Assembly (NCBI GenBank): GCA_014905825.1
Contig: JACGCN010000016.1
Span: 186,001 to 250,000 of the forward strand
Source: Lyophyllum atratum
Lineage: Eukaryota > Basidiomycota > Agaricomycetes > Agaricales > Lyophyllaceae
Length of the DNA: 64,000 nt
Reading direction: 5' to 3'
The position numbers were made by a program, and so were the translations under genes. The number at the start of each line of letters is the position of its first letter. Positions within the stretch are counted from its first letter, which is position 1. This document shows, piece after piece, positions 34,617 to 46,171 of this stretch. Below the pieces are notes generated by a model. It was not told the origin of the DNA, did not search any database, and worked only from the letters and a program-made list of their open reading frames with translations.

Positions 34617-34648
34617 GGGCTTGCTTTCAGGGGAGCTTCCGGGGGCCT
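34617..34648 (-). repeat. Right terminal inverted repeat
   Basis: 32 bp partner of 33931-33962; directly followed by the second GCCTGCAG. Confidence 0.85.
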
Positions 34649-34656
34649 GCCTGCAG
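34649..34656. repeat. Right 8 bp target-site duplication
   Basis: GCCTGCAG identical to 33923-33930. Confidence 0.8.
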
Positions 34657-37222
34657 TGCCACATGGCTTCTAAACCCACCGTCGTTTTTGTGATGCTAGC
34701 CAAGAAGTATTGCACACGAATTATACGCGACTGACGCGTTCCAAGGGAGGTCAGTTACTCTTCTGGTTCTCGTCCCTGAGATTAAACTTTCAGCTTCGTA
34801 GATTTTCAGGTGAATCCCAAAAGGCTTTAATGATTGTGAGGATGGCGTTGCGAGTTGTGATGCTTTTCAATCCTGAAAAGAAACTGACTCCCTATTCAGG
34901 ATCAAGCTGTCCTCATATTCCTCTATCAGATGAAGAGTTTTCATCTCTCACGCCGCTGCCAGGCGGCGTACGTCTGCAAGACGTTTGTCATTGGGGTTAA
35001 TATCGCTTGCCGTATGGCGTTCAACAGATTTTAGCACGCCCTGTCTCGCGATGCTCAGCCCTTGATTATCACTGTCCGATAAGTAATCGTTCGCCTTGTT
35101 CCTCGTTACTTCTTTAGGTTGCTAGATCAACGGCGAAACGGCAGATTATAGCTCGAGGCCCTCGAGCGTCGTCGCATTCGACGTATCCACGGTGTGCGTC
35201 ATGCCGATGACATTCTCTCTTCCGGATCCATTGGCGGAATTGCTATCGTGCGTCATTCTCCCTCGGAGATTCGCATGACTTCCCAAGAAGCGCTCATGTT
35301 ACTGATCTTCCCAGCAGTCGCTACTTGCCTCACGCGACCTCATTGGATGATTTTACTCCAATGCGATGGTTCCACCCCACCCAAAAGCTGGTTGAGTCAC
35401 CTATATCTTCTGAGAGCCTCCCATATGCCACTGTCTCCAACATACAATTCCACTGGACGCTCAAATCACACGATCTTTCATCCAAGCGGTACGTGGATGT
35501 TCTCATCATGCGTCTTGATGCTGATCATCTCACTGTCTTGCCGAAGGCCGAGCATTGGCCCTTAGAAACAGGGAATGCGCTTGGAGATGCATCCTATCTT
35601 CTCCTTGGAAGATATTTCATCCGTCATATGAGGCATTGACTACCCTATCGTCGCCGATGGGTGATTTGAACGTTCCCGCTGTCACCTAACCTTAGATGCT
35701 TCTCAAGACGTACCCAGAGATTTCCTCATCTTCGGGGTCCTGGTCTGGACTTTTGTCTCTTCTCCCCATCAAGAAGCGATGAAACGATCTGAGGAAAATC
35801 TGGATATGTATTCGGCACCTGAATGTCCCCATTACTTACTGAAGCTTACGTGGGCGCGTGAGCGCGCGGAGATGCTAGTCATTCAATTCAATTCGCGGAA
35901 CTCATTTACCCTCTCTCGTGACCTGTGTATGCGGGCAAAGATTGGACACTGGCCTGCCCGGCGAGGTGACACGCTGATCACCCTAGACACGGGGAGTTGG
36001 AGTAGTGGCTGTTGATGTAGTAAGATCCGATGGGCTACATACTTACTTTTTCGAGGCTACTGGAGCTGCAATCGGCACGACCGCCGAAATGGCAAACTAT
36101 CGTTAGATGTTACGAAAGATAGAGCGAAGGGTTTCCTATCTGTCCTCTTGTATCTTTGGACTTCCGTGACGGCAGCCGCCACCCAATACACACATGCTTT
36201 CCTTTCCTGGAATTTGCTGAGAGGTCACGGTCTGGGTGGGGCTATGTATGTATGTGGGCACAGGGGTTTTCACATTACCGGCGGACGCCTACGTCTCAGG
36301 GGACGACCCTAAGAAGGGACTTCTTTGTTCACACCCTAGCTGCTGGGCCGACATGCTTCGCGCAATCTTAATCCTTGATTTCGCTCGACTTACTTACGAG
36401 GATACAATATCATAATGTAAGTTATGTGGACAGACTGATATGAAGAAATGCATATGGTTTCATTCAATCCGTCAAGGGACGTCAGCACGGGACGAGAAGA
36501 ATGGATTCTAAGTAAGCATCTGCACGTCAAGAGTGCGCAAAGATAGAAGCTCTAAGTAATAAAAATGTGGGAAACGTTGGCGCCAATGTGCCCGTATCGC
36601 CGTCAGCCACTACCACCCTCACGACGTTCAAACCCATCGTTTGCGTCCAGGCGGTAATCCTTGCGGCCGCCACAACTCAGGAGCCTTCACGCCTCTCGAA
36701 GAGGGATAGATAGGTGGACCTGAGTAGTGGGGACTCGCAGGATTCCCGCCAGTAGCATGAACGATGCGCTATGGCGTTCCGGAGAAATGGCAAAGAAAAG
36801 GGGAGAAAAAAGAGAGATGATTGTCCGATACGAAATATGGTAGCCTTTTATAGGATGATGCTTTGGGAGTTCTTTATCAGGCCTACTTGTGATCACGAAT
36901 CTTGGGAGTTGATTGGCTCCTCTGTTGCATGGCTTGATCGCAAGATGTATTTGGATGGTTTCTAATTTTGTGATTGGAAGAAGCTTGTACTTATCAACGT
37001 TCGGGCCCTGGAAGGAGATTACTAGGAAAGGATGTGAGAGGATGTGAGGTACCTATCGAAAATCTTATCTCTCATCTTATCAGATTTAACCTCCACTCAG
37101 CAACCACTCAGGAGTCGCTGCGTCATTTATCGGCACAGCATGAGCTCATTCCGAGGGAGCGTCGTTGAATTCCTTTATAACGGACTATCTCAGTTCGAAA
37201 TCGTCCAAAACAGTTTCACGCA
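34657..37222. other. 2.6 kb gene-poor region, possible gene remnant
   Basis: Between 35190 and 36020 the plus strand has overlapping frames with some protein-like segments (MRWFHPTQKLVESPISSES, LTWARERAEMLVIQFNSRN) but I could not connect them with splice sites or recognise a family. The last ~200 bp is the promoter of the next gene. Confidence 0.35.
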
Positions 37223-38814
37223 ATGAATCCAAACACCACAGAAAACAAAACTTCAACTGCAGGTGCTCGTGTGGACCCTGCCCATGCTGCAACCAATACG
37301 GCAAGTACGACAACAGGACAAGGTGGGACGGCAACAGGACAAGGTGGGACGGCACCAGGACAAGGTGGAACGACAGAAGGACAAGGTGGAACAACACCAG
37401 GACAAGCCGGAGCGACTCCGGGACAAGTTGGAACGAAAGATAAGATCAAGTACGTCGAGCCTCTCGATATCAGAAAAAATAAGCTAACAGAACCTCCGCA
37501 GGGGTGTTGTCGAGGTTATTCATGGTGAGATACAAACGCGTGGCTTAAACAGACAAACAGATCTCTGACGGTTCCACCGCCTACCTAGGAGTCGGCGAAA
37601 ATATCAGAGGCACCGCGTTAGGCGCAATCGACACCTTCACACAGAAGCAAAGATCCGCGCACGAGGAGATCGTTCGCCGTGGTCGAGAAGAGACTGAGGA
37701 GGGTTTGGCGAAGTTGAGAGGTAGAAGTGCGCCTGGTACCCACGGCGAAGCTCCTGGTGCCCAAGGTCAGACTGGAACTGCACCAGGGACAACTGGTTAC
37801 GGCGCTACTCAGGGACACGATTATGCAACACCAGCTACTGGCGCCGGCATGGCGCAGTCAGGTGGGGCTGATCAAGGTCACGCTGCGCAGCAGACTCCCG
37901 GCGAAGCACAGCCAGGTGGGGCTAGTCATGGATACGATTCGCAGCAAATGCCGACCGGTACCATGGGCGCAGGTCAGGGGGGTCCATATACAACTGCGGG
38001 CCCATACGCTGGCACGCAGCCAGGAGGTGGGACGGCTGCTGGTGGGCATGGAGAGCACTGGCCAGGAGGGTTTGAAGGTGAGAAGGGGGCTCGCGTTCCG
38101 CAAAGCACAGGTACAGGCGTTGGCACGGATAATCCGCAGAAACCTCTTGAAGGTCAGCCGCAGTCGCAAGGGCTTGACCGTCAGACCCATCAAAGTCCCG
38201 AAATTTCCGGATACGACGCTCAGTACGGTGGTGGTAGTATGGGTCGCAACGCTAATGCAGGCATTTCTCCGTCGCACGATCGTAGCACGGGAGCTGTCGG
38301 TGGAGCCGCTGGTGGGGGGTTAGCAGGTGCGGCTGCTGAAGCAGTACACGAGCGCAACAAGGGGCAGAATGTCGGCGCACAATCGCATGGCGCCTTCGGA
38401 TCCCCTTCCCAGCCTGGCGACGTTCGTGGCCAGGGTCACCAGTCCAACCAGCCTCCAGGCTATGGCAGCGAGCATATGGGTGCGGGAAATAAGCCTGGAG
38501 ATAATCTTGCTCATCATCATCGCGACGATGCTGTGACAAACTTGGACACTCGTCCAGGCCAGAACGACCATGGAGCGATCCAGGCTCCGACGTTTACCCA
38601 TAGCACGGCTCCTTCGTACGAGCGCAACGAGGAATTCCGGAACGTTGGAGGAGTTGGGGGTGGTGGTGGTGGTGCCTCCGGTGCTCGAGGTGGTGAAACG
38701 CAAGGCGCAGGGTCGGGTGCAGGTTATCAAGGGGATATGGCAGGGGGTGGGGGTCATGCCGCTCCATCGAATCAAGGATACGACGCGGCACCACGTCAAA
38801 TCCCGCCGACATGA
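37223..38814 (+). CDS. Gly/Gln/His-rich hydrophilic protein with 7-residue repeats
   Basis: Exons 37223-37449, 37502-37524 (23 nt) and 37589-38814 give 491 aa. Residues ~29-70 are six copies of a T(T/A)xGQGG heptad. A conserved amphipathic segment follows across the small exon (VVEVIHGVGENIRGTALGA then IDTFTQKQRSAHEEIVRRGR), similar to a motif I have seen in fungal conserved proteins. The remainder is almost all Gly, Gln, Ala, His, Ser and Pro without hydrophobic core or signal peptide, apart from a Gly/Ala stretch (GAVGGAAGGGLAGAAAEA). The composition is hydrophilin-like, so a desiccation or stress-protective role is possible but not shown. Confidence 0.8.
37307..37432. repeat. Six 21 bp tandem repeats within the coding region
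   Basis: The unit is ACGGCAACAGGACAAGGTGGG with variants; the last two copies are the most diverged. It encodes the GQGG heptads. Confidence 0.85.
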
Positions 38815-39546
38815 ATGCACCGCATGGGCAAAGTTCTGGAGCGGGACAGTATCCGGCCCAAGGACAGCAAAATACATTCCCGCGTACCGGAGCGGGCAGT
38901 ACCCCGGATCAGAGATATGCGACCAGTGCCGGAGGTGCTCCTCAGTGAGGTCGGAAGCGAATGGTTTCCGAGGTGGAAACGAGGTAGTGATTGTCCAGCA
39001 CGAAGATGTACCGAGATTGTGATTCCGAGAGATGGACAGAACGTTATGTGTATTCCCCATATAATTGTACTCGTAGGACAATATGATTTGCTTCGTGAGC
39101 GCTGTAATGACCTTGCCTGGCGACCTTCATTGATGAGCTGTGACGGCATTGGATGACGAAAGAGTTTACATCGCCGAGTTGGTCGAAACTTGAAATTTTG
39201 TTCTGCAATTACAATGATAAATATCATTGAAATTAAAAACCATCTTACCTAACTAAACAAATGCTGTTGGGTTCCGAATTCCAGAATGTTACTATTACAT
39301 TATTTACAACGCGTAACGTACGATTAATAGAGTGATATGACATGCACAAGGAAGGTGTGTGAGTTGAGATAAATATTATGCACAATGCGAGATAATGGGT
39401 TGACTCGGGTTGACCGTGTATATGGAATGCCAGATGCCAGAATGATTATGCCGCCTATATCCTTCGGGATCGAAAAAAAAGATCATGATCATGCAAAGGA
39501 GTACCGAGCCGTCCTAGGGAAGCGAAGAGTGTAGTGGAGGCATGAG
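38815..39546. other. Intergenic (convergent 3' ends)
   Basis: 3' flanks of the hydrophilic protein gene and the Ser/Pro-rich gene. AT-rich toward 39180-39330; a GATCATGATCATG palindrome lies near 39481. No gene seen. Confidence 0.5.
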
Positions 39547-41214
39547 TTACTTCAGGTTTCGAAGCATCCTGATAACATGCTGCATGTCATCCTGATTCCA
39601 CTGCCCAGACCAGGTGCGGTACTCATCCGCATACTCCGGGTGCTCATCCACAAAGCTCTTCGCCTTCTCCACCTCCGCCTCCACAGGCCCCTCCAACCAG
39701 TTCGCCTTCACCGGCATATGCGGTTCCTGAGCCTCGCCAACCGGGGTAGGCGTATGCGGCCTCGACGACGCAGCAGAGTGCGCACTCGCCAGGCGCGCGA
39801 GGCGGCCTATCCGGGGTGCCGGTGGCGCGAATGACAGGGACCGGGACCGGCTCAGGGTCGCACTCAGGTGGGATGGTGGCGATAATGATGATGAGGATGA
39901 TGGGCGTGTCACCTCGTCGGGGTGTTTCAGCTTGTCAGCCGAAGCCGAGAGAAGATTGAGGCCCAGGAGAGAGGCACGCCGGGGGACAGCGGCCACGGCC
40001 ACGGGGGTGGGGGGCTTGAATGTGATGGGCGAGATGGGCGAGGAGGAGGAGTAGACGCTTGCGGCGCGGGAGTTGCCCCAGCTCTCGGAAAGATCGTCGG
40101 CTAGGCCGAAGCGGTGCACGTCGTCGGTGTTTGGTGTGGATAGGAGGGAGATGCGTGATCGAGATGGGGTGGGCGTGGAGGGGGGGCGGAGGACGGCGGG
40201 GAGCGTGTTGAGTTTTGTTGTTAGAGAGAGCTTTATCCTCCGCCTGGGATGCTCCTTGGTAGAATTTTGTGTCGATTTCCCGATGGAATCGGCGTTGTAG
40301 GGCGATTTACCCGTTTCAGCATGACTGTTGAAATCGTTCGGGAAAACACCCAGTGTCCGAGCCAGTTTATTGATACTCTGGCGTCGCGTATGCTTTCGAC
40401 TCGGCTTCTCGCGATACTGGAGGTCGTCTGAGAAGGTGGAGGAGGCGGAAGTGATGGGTGTGAGTTGTAGGTCGTCTGCAGGGAGCGACGGGAAGATCGA
40501 CGACAAATGAGGAGTGGGTTCGAAGGTCTCCTTCCAAAGTGGGGAGGCGGTCCGCCCTATTGATTGGAGCTTTTCGGGGTCGGAGGTAGGAGGGATGGTA
40601 GAGTGTATAGGAAGAGGTGACTTTTCCTCCTTTCGTCTTCCCCACCTCCACCGCCGTTTGCCGTCTGGTTTAGGCGATATGATGGATACGGGACTCTTTT
40701 TTGTCTCCTCTTCGGCTGGTAGAGGGAGGGCTCGCAATGATAGCATTACAGGGAGCGGGGTTGTATTCACTGTAGTGGAGAGTGACGAGGTTAGATGCAG
40801 AACTATGGAAAGGAGAAAAAGAAAGAACAAACCAGGCGACGGGCTTCTCGTCGACGCCTCAGAATGCGATTGATAAAAGTTACACATGGTCGGAGCAGAC
40901 ACTGAATGACGGACAGGTCGATGATCGGCGCCATTAGGAATGAACGTTGCATCGCTGGAAGTACTGCTCTCTCCATCGCCTGCACAAGAGAAACTCGACG
41001 AAGGAATAGGCACGGCAGACAGGAAGTGGTTGAAGGATGAATTGGGTTTGGGACTTGAGATGCCCGAGTCTGGTTTTCTCGAAGCAGAGGACGACGGGGC
41101 GCCGTACCCAGTTTTGATGCCCAGGAACTTCCCAAGCCTGCACATAGTTTTGAGCCCAATGGACTGCTCCGTGCCCTGCAAAGAGTGTTGTGTAGGATGC
41201 GTAGCGCGGTTCAT
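39547..41214 (-). CDS. Ser/Pro-rich conserved hypothetical protein
   Basis: Exons 41214-40833 and 40769-39547 give 534 aa. The 63 nt intron is a multiple of three, so the frame stays open through it, but it has GTTTGT at one end, a pyrimidine-rich stretch and CTACAG at the other, and its translation (LFFLFLLSIVLHL) would be an out-of-place hydrophobic insert. Most of the protein is disordered, Ser/Pro/Thr-rich with basic patches (GKRRWRWGRRKEEK, RKHTRRQSINKLA). The C-terminal ~55 residues look ordered and conserved-like: VKANWLEGPVEAEVEKAKSF and EYADEYRTWSGQWNQDDMQH ending in RMLRNLK. Start at MNRATH; an alternative start is the later MCRLGKF. Function unknown, possibly regulated by phosphorylation. 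Confidence 0.72.
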   Translation of the reverse strand: MNRATHPTQHSLQGTEQSIGLKTMCRLGKFLGIKTGYGAPSSSASRKPDSGISSPKPNSSFNHFLSAVPIPSSSFSCAGDGESSTSSDATFIPNGADHRPVRHSVSAPTMCNFYQSHSEASTRSPSPGLFFLFLLSIVLHLTSSLSTTVNTTPLPVMLSLRALPLPAEEETKKSPVSIISPKPDGKRRWRWGRRKEEKSPLPIHSTIPPTSDPEKLQSIGRTASPLWKETFEPTPHLSSIFPSLPADDLQLTPITSASSTFSDDLQYREKPSRKHTRRQSINKLARTLGVFPNDFNSHAETGKSPYNADSIGKSTQNSTKEHPRRRIKLSLTTKLNTLPAVLRPPSTPTPSRSRISLLSTPNTDDVHRFGLADDLSESWGNSRAASVYSSSSPISPITFKPPTPVAVAAVPRRASLLGLNLLSASADKLKHPDEVTRPSSSSSLSPPSHLSATLSRSRSLSFAPPAPRIGRLARLASAHSAASSRPHTPTPVGEAQEPHMPVKANWLEGPVEAEVEKAKSFVDEHPEYADEYRTWSGQWNQDDMQHVIRMLRNLK

Positions 41215-42464
41215 CTTAGAAACAAAAGGGCAGCGAGAGATAGAGAGAGGGAGAGGGAGTGGTGGTGGAGTCAAGGGCCAGGGGAACCCGACGTGTGGGC
41301 TACCAGACAGCGCTTTTCAAACCGTCTCCAGCTCGTGATGGCGGTTGATGGCGGCGGCAAGGCAAGGGTCAGGGAGAGATTGGCATCAGTAACCAGGTGC
41401 CTGGATATATATCCTGGAACAGCATCACGCATTATTGGAAGTCATTATCAAACCACATATAACGTATGTTTCGGGCCACGAGGATATACACCCGCTTCCT
41501 CGGTCGAGCCTCGAGGCCAGCATTGGTAGGGACTGGACTGGACTGGATTTCACTGGAATGACACCTCCACACTCCACAGGGCTGCGAAACGAAATGCCGA
41601 CGCCTCCATATTCATCCAAAATGACAAAGTGGCGCGAAAAAGATGAGAAATCTTCGCGTGCGACAGTGGGAGCGTCACCGCACGCACAGCATGGCTACCG
41701 ACTAAGTCGAGGCGGGCGGGCTGTACTTTGAAGTTTGAAATGCGTTGATCGGCTTCTTGATGCAACGTCGGAGATGAGTCGGTCCGATCGTTTATTGTTT
41801 GGGAAAACCGTCTGGTCCTAATAATGCTGGGCACCTCACTTCCGAGTTCGGGGCAGGGGGGTGTCATTCTGGTTCGGGGTCGCGTGGGTCACTTTGACAA
41901 CATGGATGCTACGGGTGCTATTAGTATGGGTGCGACACACTATGGTTTCATCCATATGTCAGTGATCAATGGGGAGACAGCCACGATTTCATGTGGATGA
42001 AACTGGATCTTGATTCTTAGGCTTACCACCCTGAGATCTTCCTTTTGCTTCGGAACAAAGTCACTAACAAGTTACATTGACAACGTCTACATACTGAATG
42101 ATCCCCCACAGGCGGGAATGTAGAGGTAAACTCCTCTGCTTGAAACTACGGGATGATTCATCGCTTCTCTCAAAAAATAATTTTCACGACGATGATCTCT
42201 CAGTGGCAGGCAGGCAGTCGGCATGAAAATTCTGGCGGGAACAGCTTTGCACAGCTCCTCCTCTTCCGTCTACGCAGGACCCACCCACCTACATACATAC
42301 TACTTAGTACAAAACCAGCATGCCACCCAAACACATCTATGTTGCAACAAATCACAGTCTAGATCGTTATCCTAAGGTATCCTTTCTAGTAAGTAGATCT
42401 ATAATATCAAAGCACATATCAAATGTCAAACCTCATCACTCCCCGAAGATCCCCAACGACAGAC
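41215..42464. other. Intergenic, no gene seen
   Basis: Promoter of the Ser/Pro-rich gene and 3' flank of the thioesterase. Frames here lack coding character; a GGACTGGACTGGACTGG short repeat is near 41530. Confidence 0.45.
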
Positions 42465-43532
42465 TCATTTGGAGGGAAGCTGTCCGTCCCCCAGGTGAAT
42501 CGGCGTGGCAGATTTGGGAGGCTCGCCCATGGCTTGTTTCAACGCCTCCGTATTGAGAAGTTTGGCGTAGCGTGGTTGGACGAACGTCGCCCTAAAAGAT
42601 GGGTTCACGGTTCAGTGGTCCGATTCGATAAAGGTAGATGGTGCTGTGGCACGTACTTGGCTTCAACGAGGACGGTGCCGTCGAGATGTTCGACGCGGCC
42701 GGAGACGGTGACTTTGCGTCCCTTGGCCTCCTCTAGGAAGGTCCGGATGACGACGAACTTGGAGAGATGGGATCAGTACGGATGGCATGATGGCAGTTTA
42801 ATTCGACATGTCGTACCTGATCTGCACGCGTCGGGGCGCGATAGTTGAGCGTGAGTTGCGCGGTGACGCCAACTTTATCAGGCAAGTTCGCGATGGCCTA
42901 TCATTAAATTGGTTGCAGCTTTTCAGGACACCGATCTCGGATGGACTCACCGTCCTAGCCAGCGTCTCGTCCAGCAGCGTCGCCAGCAGCCCCCCATGTA
43001 TAATCCCATCATGTCCACAAAGCCCCCTCCCCAAATGCGTAAACACATAGCTCTCGCTCTCGTCCCTCTTCACCCTTGCCAGGGGGTACAGCGCCAGCTT
43101 CCCCGGCCCCCTGAGCGCCCCCGACGTCAAGCTATTCACCCTCCTCTCCTCCGGGAAATTCTTGTACGGCCGCACCTCGTACCACTCCTCGCCGTCCGGC
43201 TTGTTTCGGAGGGTCTGCAGGAGAGGGAGAGATTGTAGCTGCTGTTCGAGCGACTCCGTCAGCGCGATGGACTCGGGGGACGTAGGGTCGGGAGGCGGGG
43301 GTGCGGCCCTGGGGAAGAGGATTGTTAGAGAGGGTGGGGGGTATATGGATCCGAGGGTGTAGGCTGCTGCTGCGGACACGGCGACGATGGCGGAGGCGGT
43401 GGCGAATGGTCTCCAGGTTTTCGGAGAAGAGTGCGGGGTTGTGGTGAGGAGTCGACGGGAGGCGGGCTTTGTGTGCCGTTGAGCACGGTTGAAGGTGGCG
43501 CCGGCGTGTCGTCGGAGGAGAAACGCTGACAT
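42465..43532 (-). CDS. Mitochondrial-type hotdog-fold acyl-CoA thioesterase (THEM4/PaaI-like)
   Basis: Exons 43532-42951, 42897-42817, 42757-42657 and 42591-42465 give 296 aa; introns are 53-65 nt. The Arg/Ser-rich, acid-poor N-terminus (MSAFLLRRHAGATFNRAQRH) suggests a mitochondrial targeting sequence, followed by a hydrophobic segment AIVAVSAAAAYTLGSI that may be a membrane anchor. The hotdog domain has the hallmark GHDGIIHGGLLATLLDETLA around residue 179 (HGG...DE), then VGVTAQLTLNYRAPTRAD and KGRKVTVSGRVEHLDGTVLV, which are the central strands. Members hydrolyse acyl-CoA; substrate chain length cannot be told. Divergent from the SDR gene. Confidence 0.88.
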
Positions 43533-44259
43533 GTCTAGTCTATTTAGTACGAGCGCGAATAGATATGGAAGAGAGAGAAGAGCCCAGGTTGCAGAGTCTG
43601 TATGTTGTAATGGAGTTCCGACTCGTCCGGCTCGTACATTAACCGAGTGAAGGGCGTGGGACTTACTTACCAATCTTGTCACAATGCAATATAGCCGCTT
43701 GCCGCGGTAGCAATTCTTGCAATTGACCGCCTTCATGATTTCCTCAATGACGTGCTACGACGAGTTAGAGGACCTTCGAACCCGAATGCGCTACTTGACT
43801 TTGGATTATCGCTACGCACGTAGTCCAGTGACTGGAGTCTTGACCAGGTCTCTGGGTTTAGTCTGTTGAACTTGGTAAGCAGTGGTGCCTCCCGCAATTA
43901 TAAATATTCTTGACGCATCGAAGTTTAGGCAGGCGTGGGTGATCAAGCTTTCAAGGCGAACTATCTTTTACTCATCATGGTTTTGCGCCTGAGCAACTTC
44001 ATGAATGGCATAACATTGTCTGGACCCGGCGAGACATTCCTCACCATGCTTAAAGCCTACTTACCCTTTCTTCAGCCACATGAGGAGGTTTGAAGACTCC
44101 CAGCCAACATTCGATGCTCAAGAAGGCGATGATCCGTTATTTTTAGTCCCACTTTGCTCCCGTCTTCCGAGCCAGCATCACGTGTCGTCCATTCCCCATA
44201 GAACAAAACGCGACTCCGGGCGCCACGTCCTCTTATCTCTCAAATCACCCACATCGATC
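43533..44259. promoter_or_regulatory. Divergent intergenic promoter (thioesterase / SDR)
   Basis: 727 bp between two start codons on opposite strands. An ATCACGTG box lies near 44178, about 80 bp before the SDR start. Confidence 0.45.
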
Positions 44260-45752
44260 ATGCCTACCATTTCCACCGGCGACAAAGTGCTCGTGACCGG
44301 CGCCAACGGCTTCATCGCCGCCTGGGTCGTGCGCAGGTTCCTCGAGAAAGGGTATGCCGTTCGCGGGACGGTACGATCAGCGGATAAGGGGAAGCACCTC
44401 CAGGAGTCGTTCAAGTCGTATGGCGATAAGTTTGAGATCGCGGTTGTGCACGATATCACCAAGGTGTGCATGGTATCGCATTGAGGGTGATCGAAATTTG
44501 ACTCGGTGCGCGTGCGATAGGAAGGAGCGTTCGACGAAGCTGTCAAGGGCGTCGATGGGATTGCGCACACTGCGTCGCCGTTTTATCTGGATGCAGCGTC
44601 GGTCGATGGTACGTGACGTCCCTAATAACCCTACATTCGTCAAATTAAAAATGATGTCATACAGAGCTGATCGGCCCTGCCGTGAATGGCACTCTCAGCA
44701 TCCTGAAGAGTGCCGCCAAGCACGGGTGCGTACCACATACGCGGTATCCCGACGCCGCTTACACCCTGTTCTTGACAGACAGAGCGTCAAGCGCATCGTG
44801 GTGACCTCATCATGCGCCTCGGTCCTCGAAGTCGGCAAGGACAAGGTCTTCACCGAGGAGGACTGGAACGAGCTTTCCATCAGGGAGGTTAAGGAGCAAG
44901 GCGACAAGGCCCCCGGTCCCTCCAAATATCGCGCCTCCAAGACCCTTGCGGAGAAAGGTCAGTCCACCTGGCGCTAGTACTGCCTCGAGCATTATTCACC
45001 AAGGCGCTTCTTAGCTGCATGGGAATTTTACGAGCAGAACAAATCCAACATCAAATGGGATCTTTCCGTCCTTAACCCCCCCTTTGTAAGTTCCCTCCTT
45101 CACGAGCTAAACTACATACTTAACCTCGACTGTTAGGTCTTCGGGGTATGCTAGCACACCCCTGTCGCGCATATACGCAGTCAGAACTGACCAATGCCTC
45201 TTTCAGCCCGCCATCCACGGCGTCAATGACATCGCCTCCCTCAACACGTCTGCACGCCAGTGGTACGACACCGTTCTCGTCGAGGGCAAGCCCAAGGACT
45301 TCCTCACGACCCAAGGATCCGCCTGGATCGACGTGCGCGACGTCGCCGAGGCGCACGTCCTGGCCCTGGAGAAGGAGGAGGCGGGCGGCGAGCGCATCAT
45401 CATCTCTGCGGGTACGTCTGCCTCCTCTGCCTATACTGGTTAACATACTGACGAGACGACCGCCGCAGGATCATACGTCTGGCAGGACTGGAGTGAGTCA
45501 CCTTCATGCGCCTCGTAATCCCCCTTTGACGACTGATGCTCTTCCCAAGTTGACGCTGCGAACTCGCTTTCCCCGTCCCCGATCCCGTCGCATACCCCGC
45601 TCCCTGTTGGGTACCCAGGTGCGGGGCGCACTGCGAAGGCGCCTGTCGCGTATGATACGGCCAAGGCGGCGAAGATTCTGGGGTTGAAGTATCGTAGTAT
45701 GGAGGAGATGACAAGGGACGTTCTTGCGGACTTTGAGAAGCGCGGGTGGTAA
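44260..45752 (+). CDS. Extended SDR NAD(P)H-dependent reductase (GRE2 / cinnamoyl-CoA reductase-like)
   Basis: Nine exons: 44260-44463, 44521-44608, 44665-44725, 44779-44957, 45015-45085, 45137-45145, 45207-45411, 45469-45492, 45550-45752; 347 aa, the family's length. Cofactor motif VLVTGANGFIAAW at residues 10-22, then VRGTVRS (NADP-type basic residue after beta-2), GVDGIAHTASPF, IVVTSSCASV and the catalytic YRASK at 168-172. The substrate side has LNPPFVFGPAIHG and WIDVRDVAEAHVLALE. The sixth exon is only 9 nt (Val-Phe-Gly), fixed by flanking GTAAGT...TTAG and GTATGC...TCAG and by the conserved NPPFVFGP. Typical reactions are reduction of aldehydes or ketones (methylglyoxal, flavonol-like compounds); the substrate is unknown here. 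Confidence 0.92.
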
Positions 45753-46171
45753 ATGCGGAATGGATTCTGGATTTTGGATAGGTGGCGGAGGTTATAAGGG
45801 AAGTTTGTAGATTATTGACCGTGATGGGACAGTCCCGTATGTACAAGGAAGACTCTCTCCAACGGTGACTCTGCCTTTGGTGGAAAGAGCTACGGTTTTC
45901 AACATAACTGACTGGTCCCGGAACTGAAGCTGAAGCGTCGCCGCAGCCTTGCACTGAGATGTTCACTGGTTCAACAATCGAAGAACGAGAACAAGGCGGA
46001 ACCAAAAGAAGGGTATACATTAAATTTATATACGCTCTACATTACGAGGTACATTAAACGAATCACAAGTCCGACTTTTGTAAGTCAATATTCTGAAAGT
46101 TCAGGTACACTTCGCGCGGGACGCTAGACCACGAACTACACCCAGCCAGAAGAGCCAGGAACCACCCCCCC
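45753..46171. other. Intergenic (convergent 3' ends)
   Basis: 3' flanks of the SDR gene and lectin gene 1. No gene seen. Confidence 0.5.

Larger units (their letters stand above)
33931..34648. mobile_element. Non-autonomous hAT-like DNA transposon (718 bp)
   Basis: The element has 32 bp perfect terminal inverted repeats (33931-33962 and 34617-34648, starting AGGCCCCCGGAAGCTCCCC) and is bounded by 8 bp direct repeats GCCTGCAG. An 8 bp duplication points to the hAT superfamily. Subterminal motifs CAAATCCGC(G/T)(A/T)AA occur twice near the left end (about 33990-34025) and two or three times near the right end (about 34510-34615), as expected for transposase-binding subterminal repeats. No transposase frame is present; inner frames are short. 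It therefore depends on a transposase encoded elsewhere. The perfect TIRs and TSD suggest a fairly recent insertion. Confidence 0.8.

Noticed and set aside
38320..39081. 253-codon minus-strand frame
   Set aside because: Antisense to the Gly/Gln/His-rich coding exon and its 3' flank, with no features of its own.
44178..44570. 130-codon minus-strand frame over the SDR start
   Set aside because: Shadow of the SDR exon 1 and its intron.
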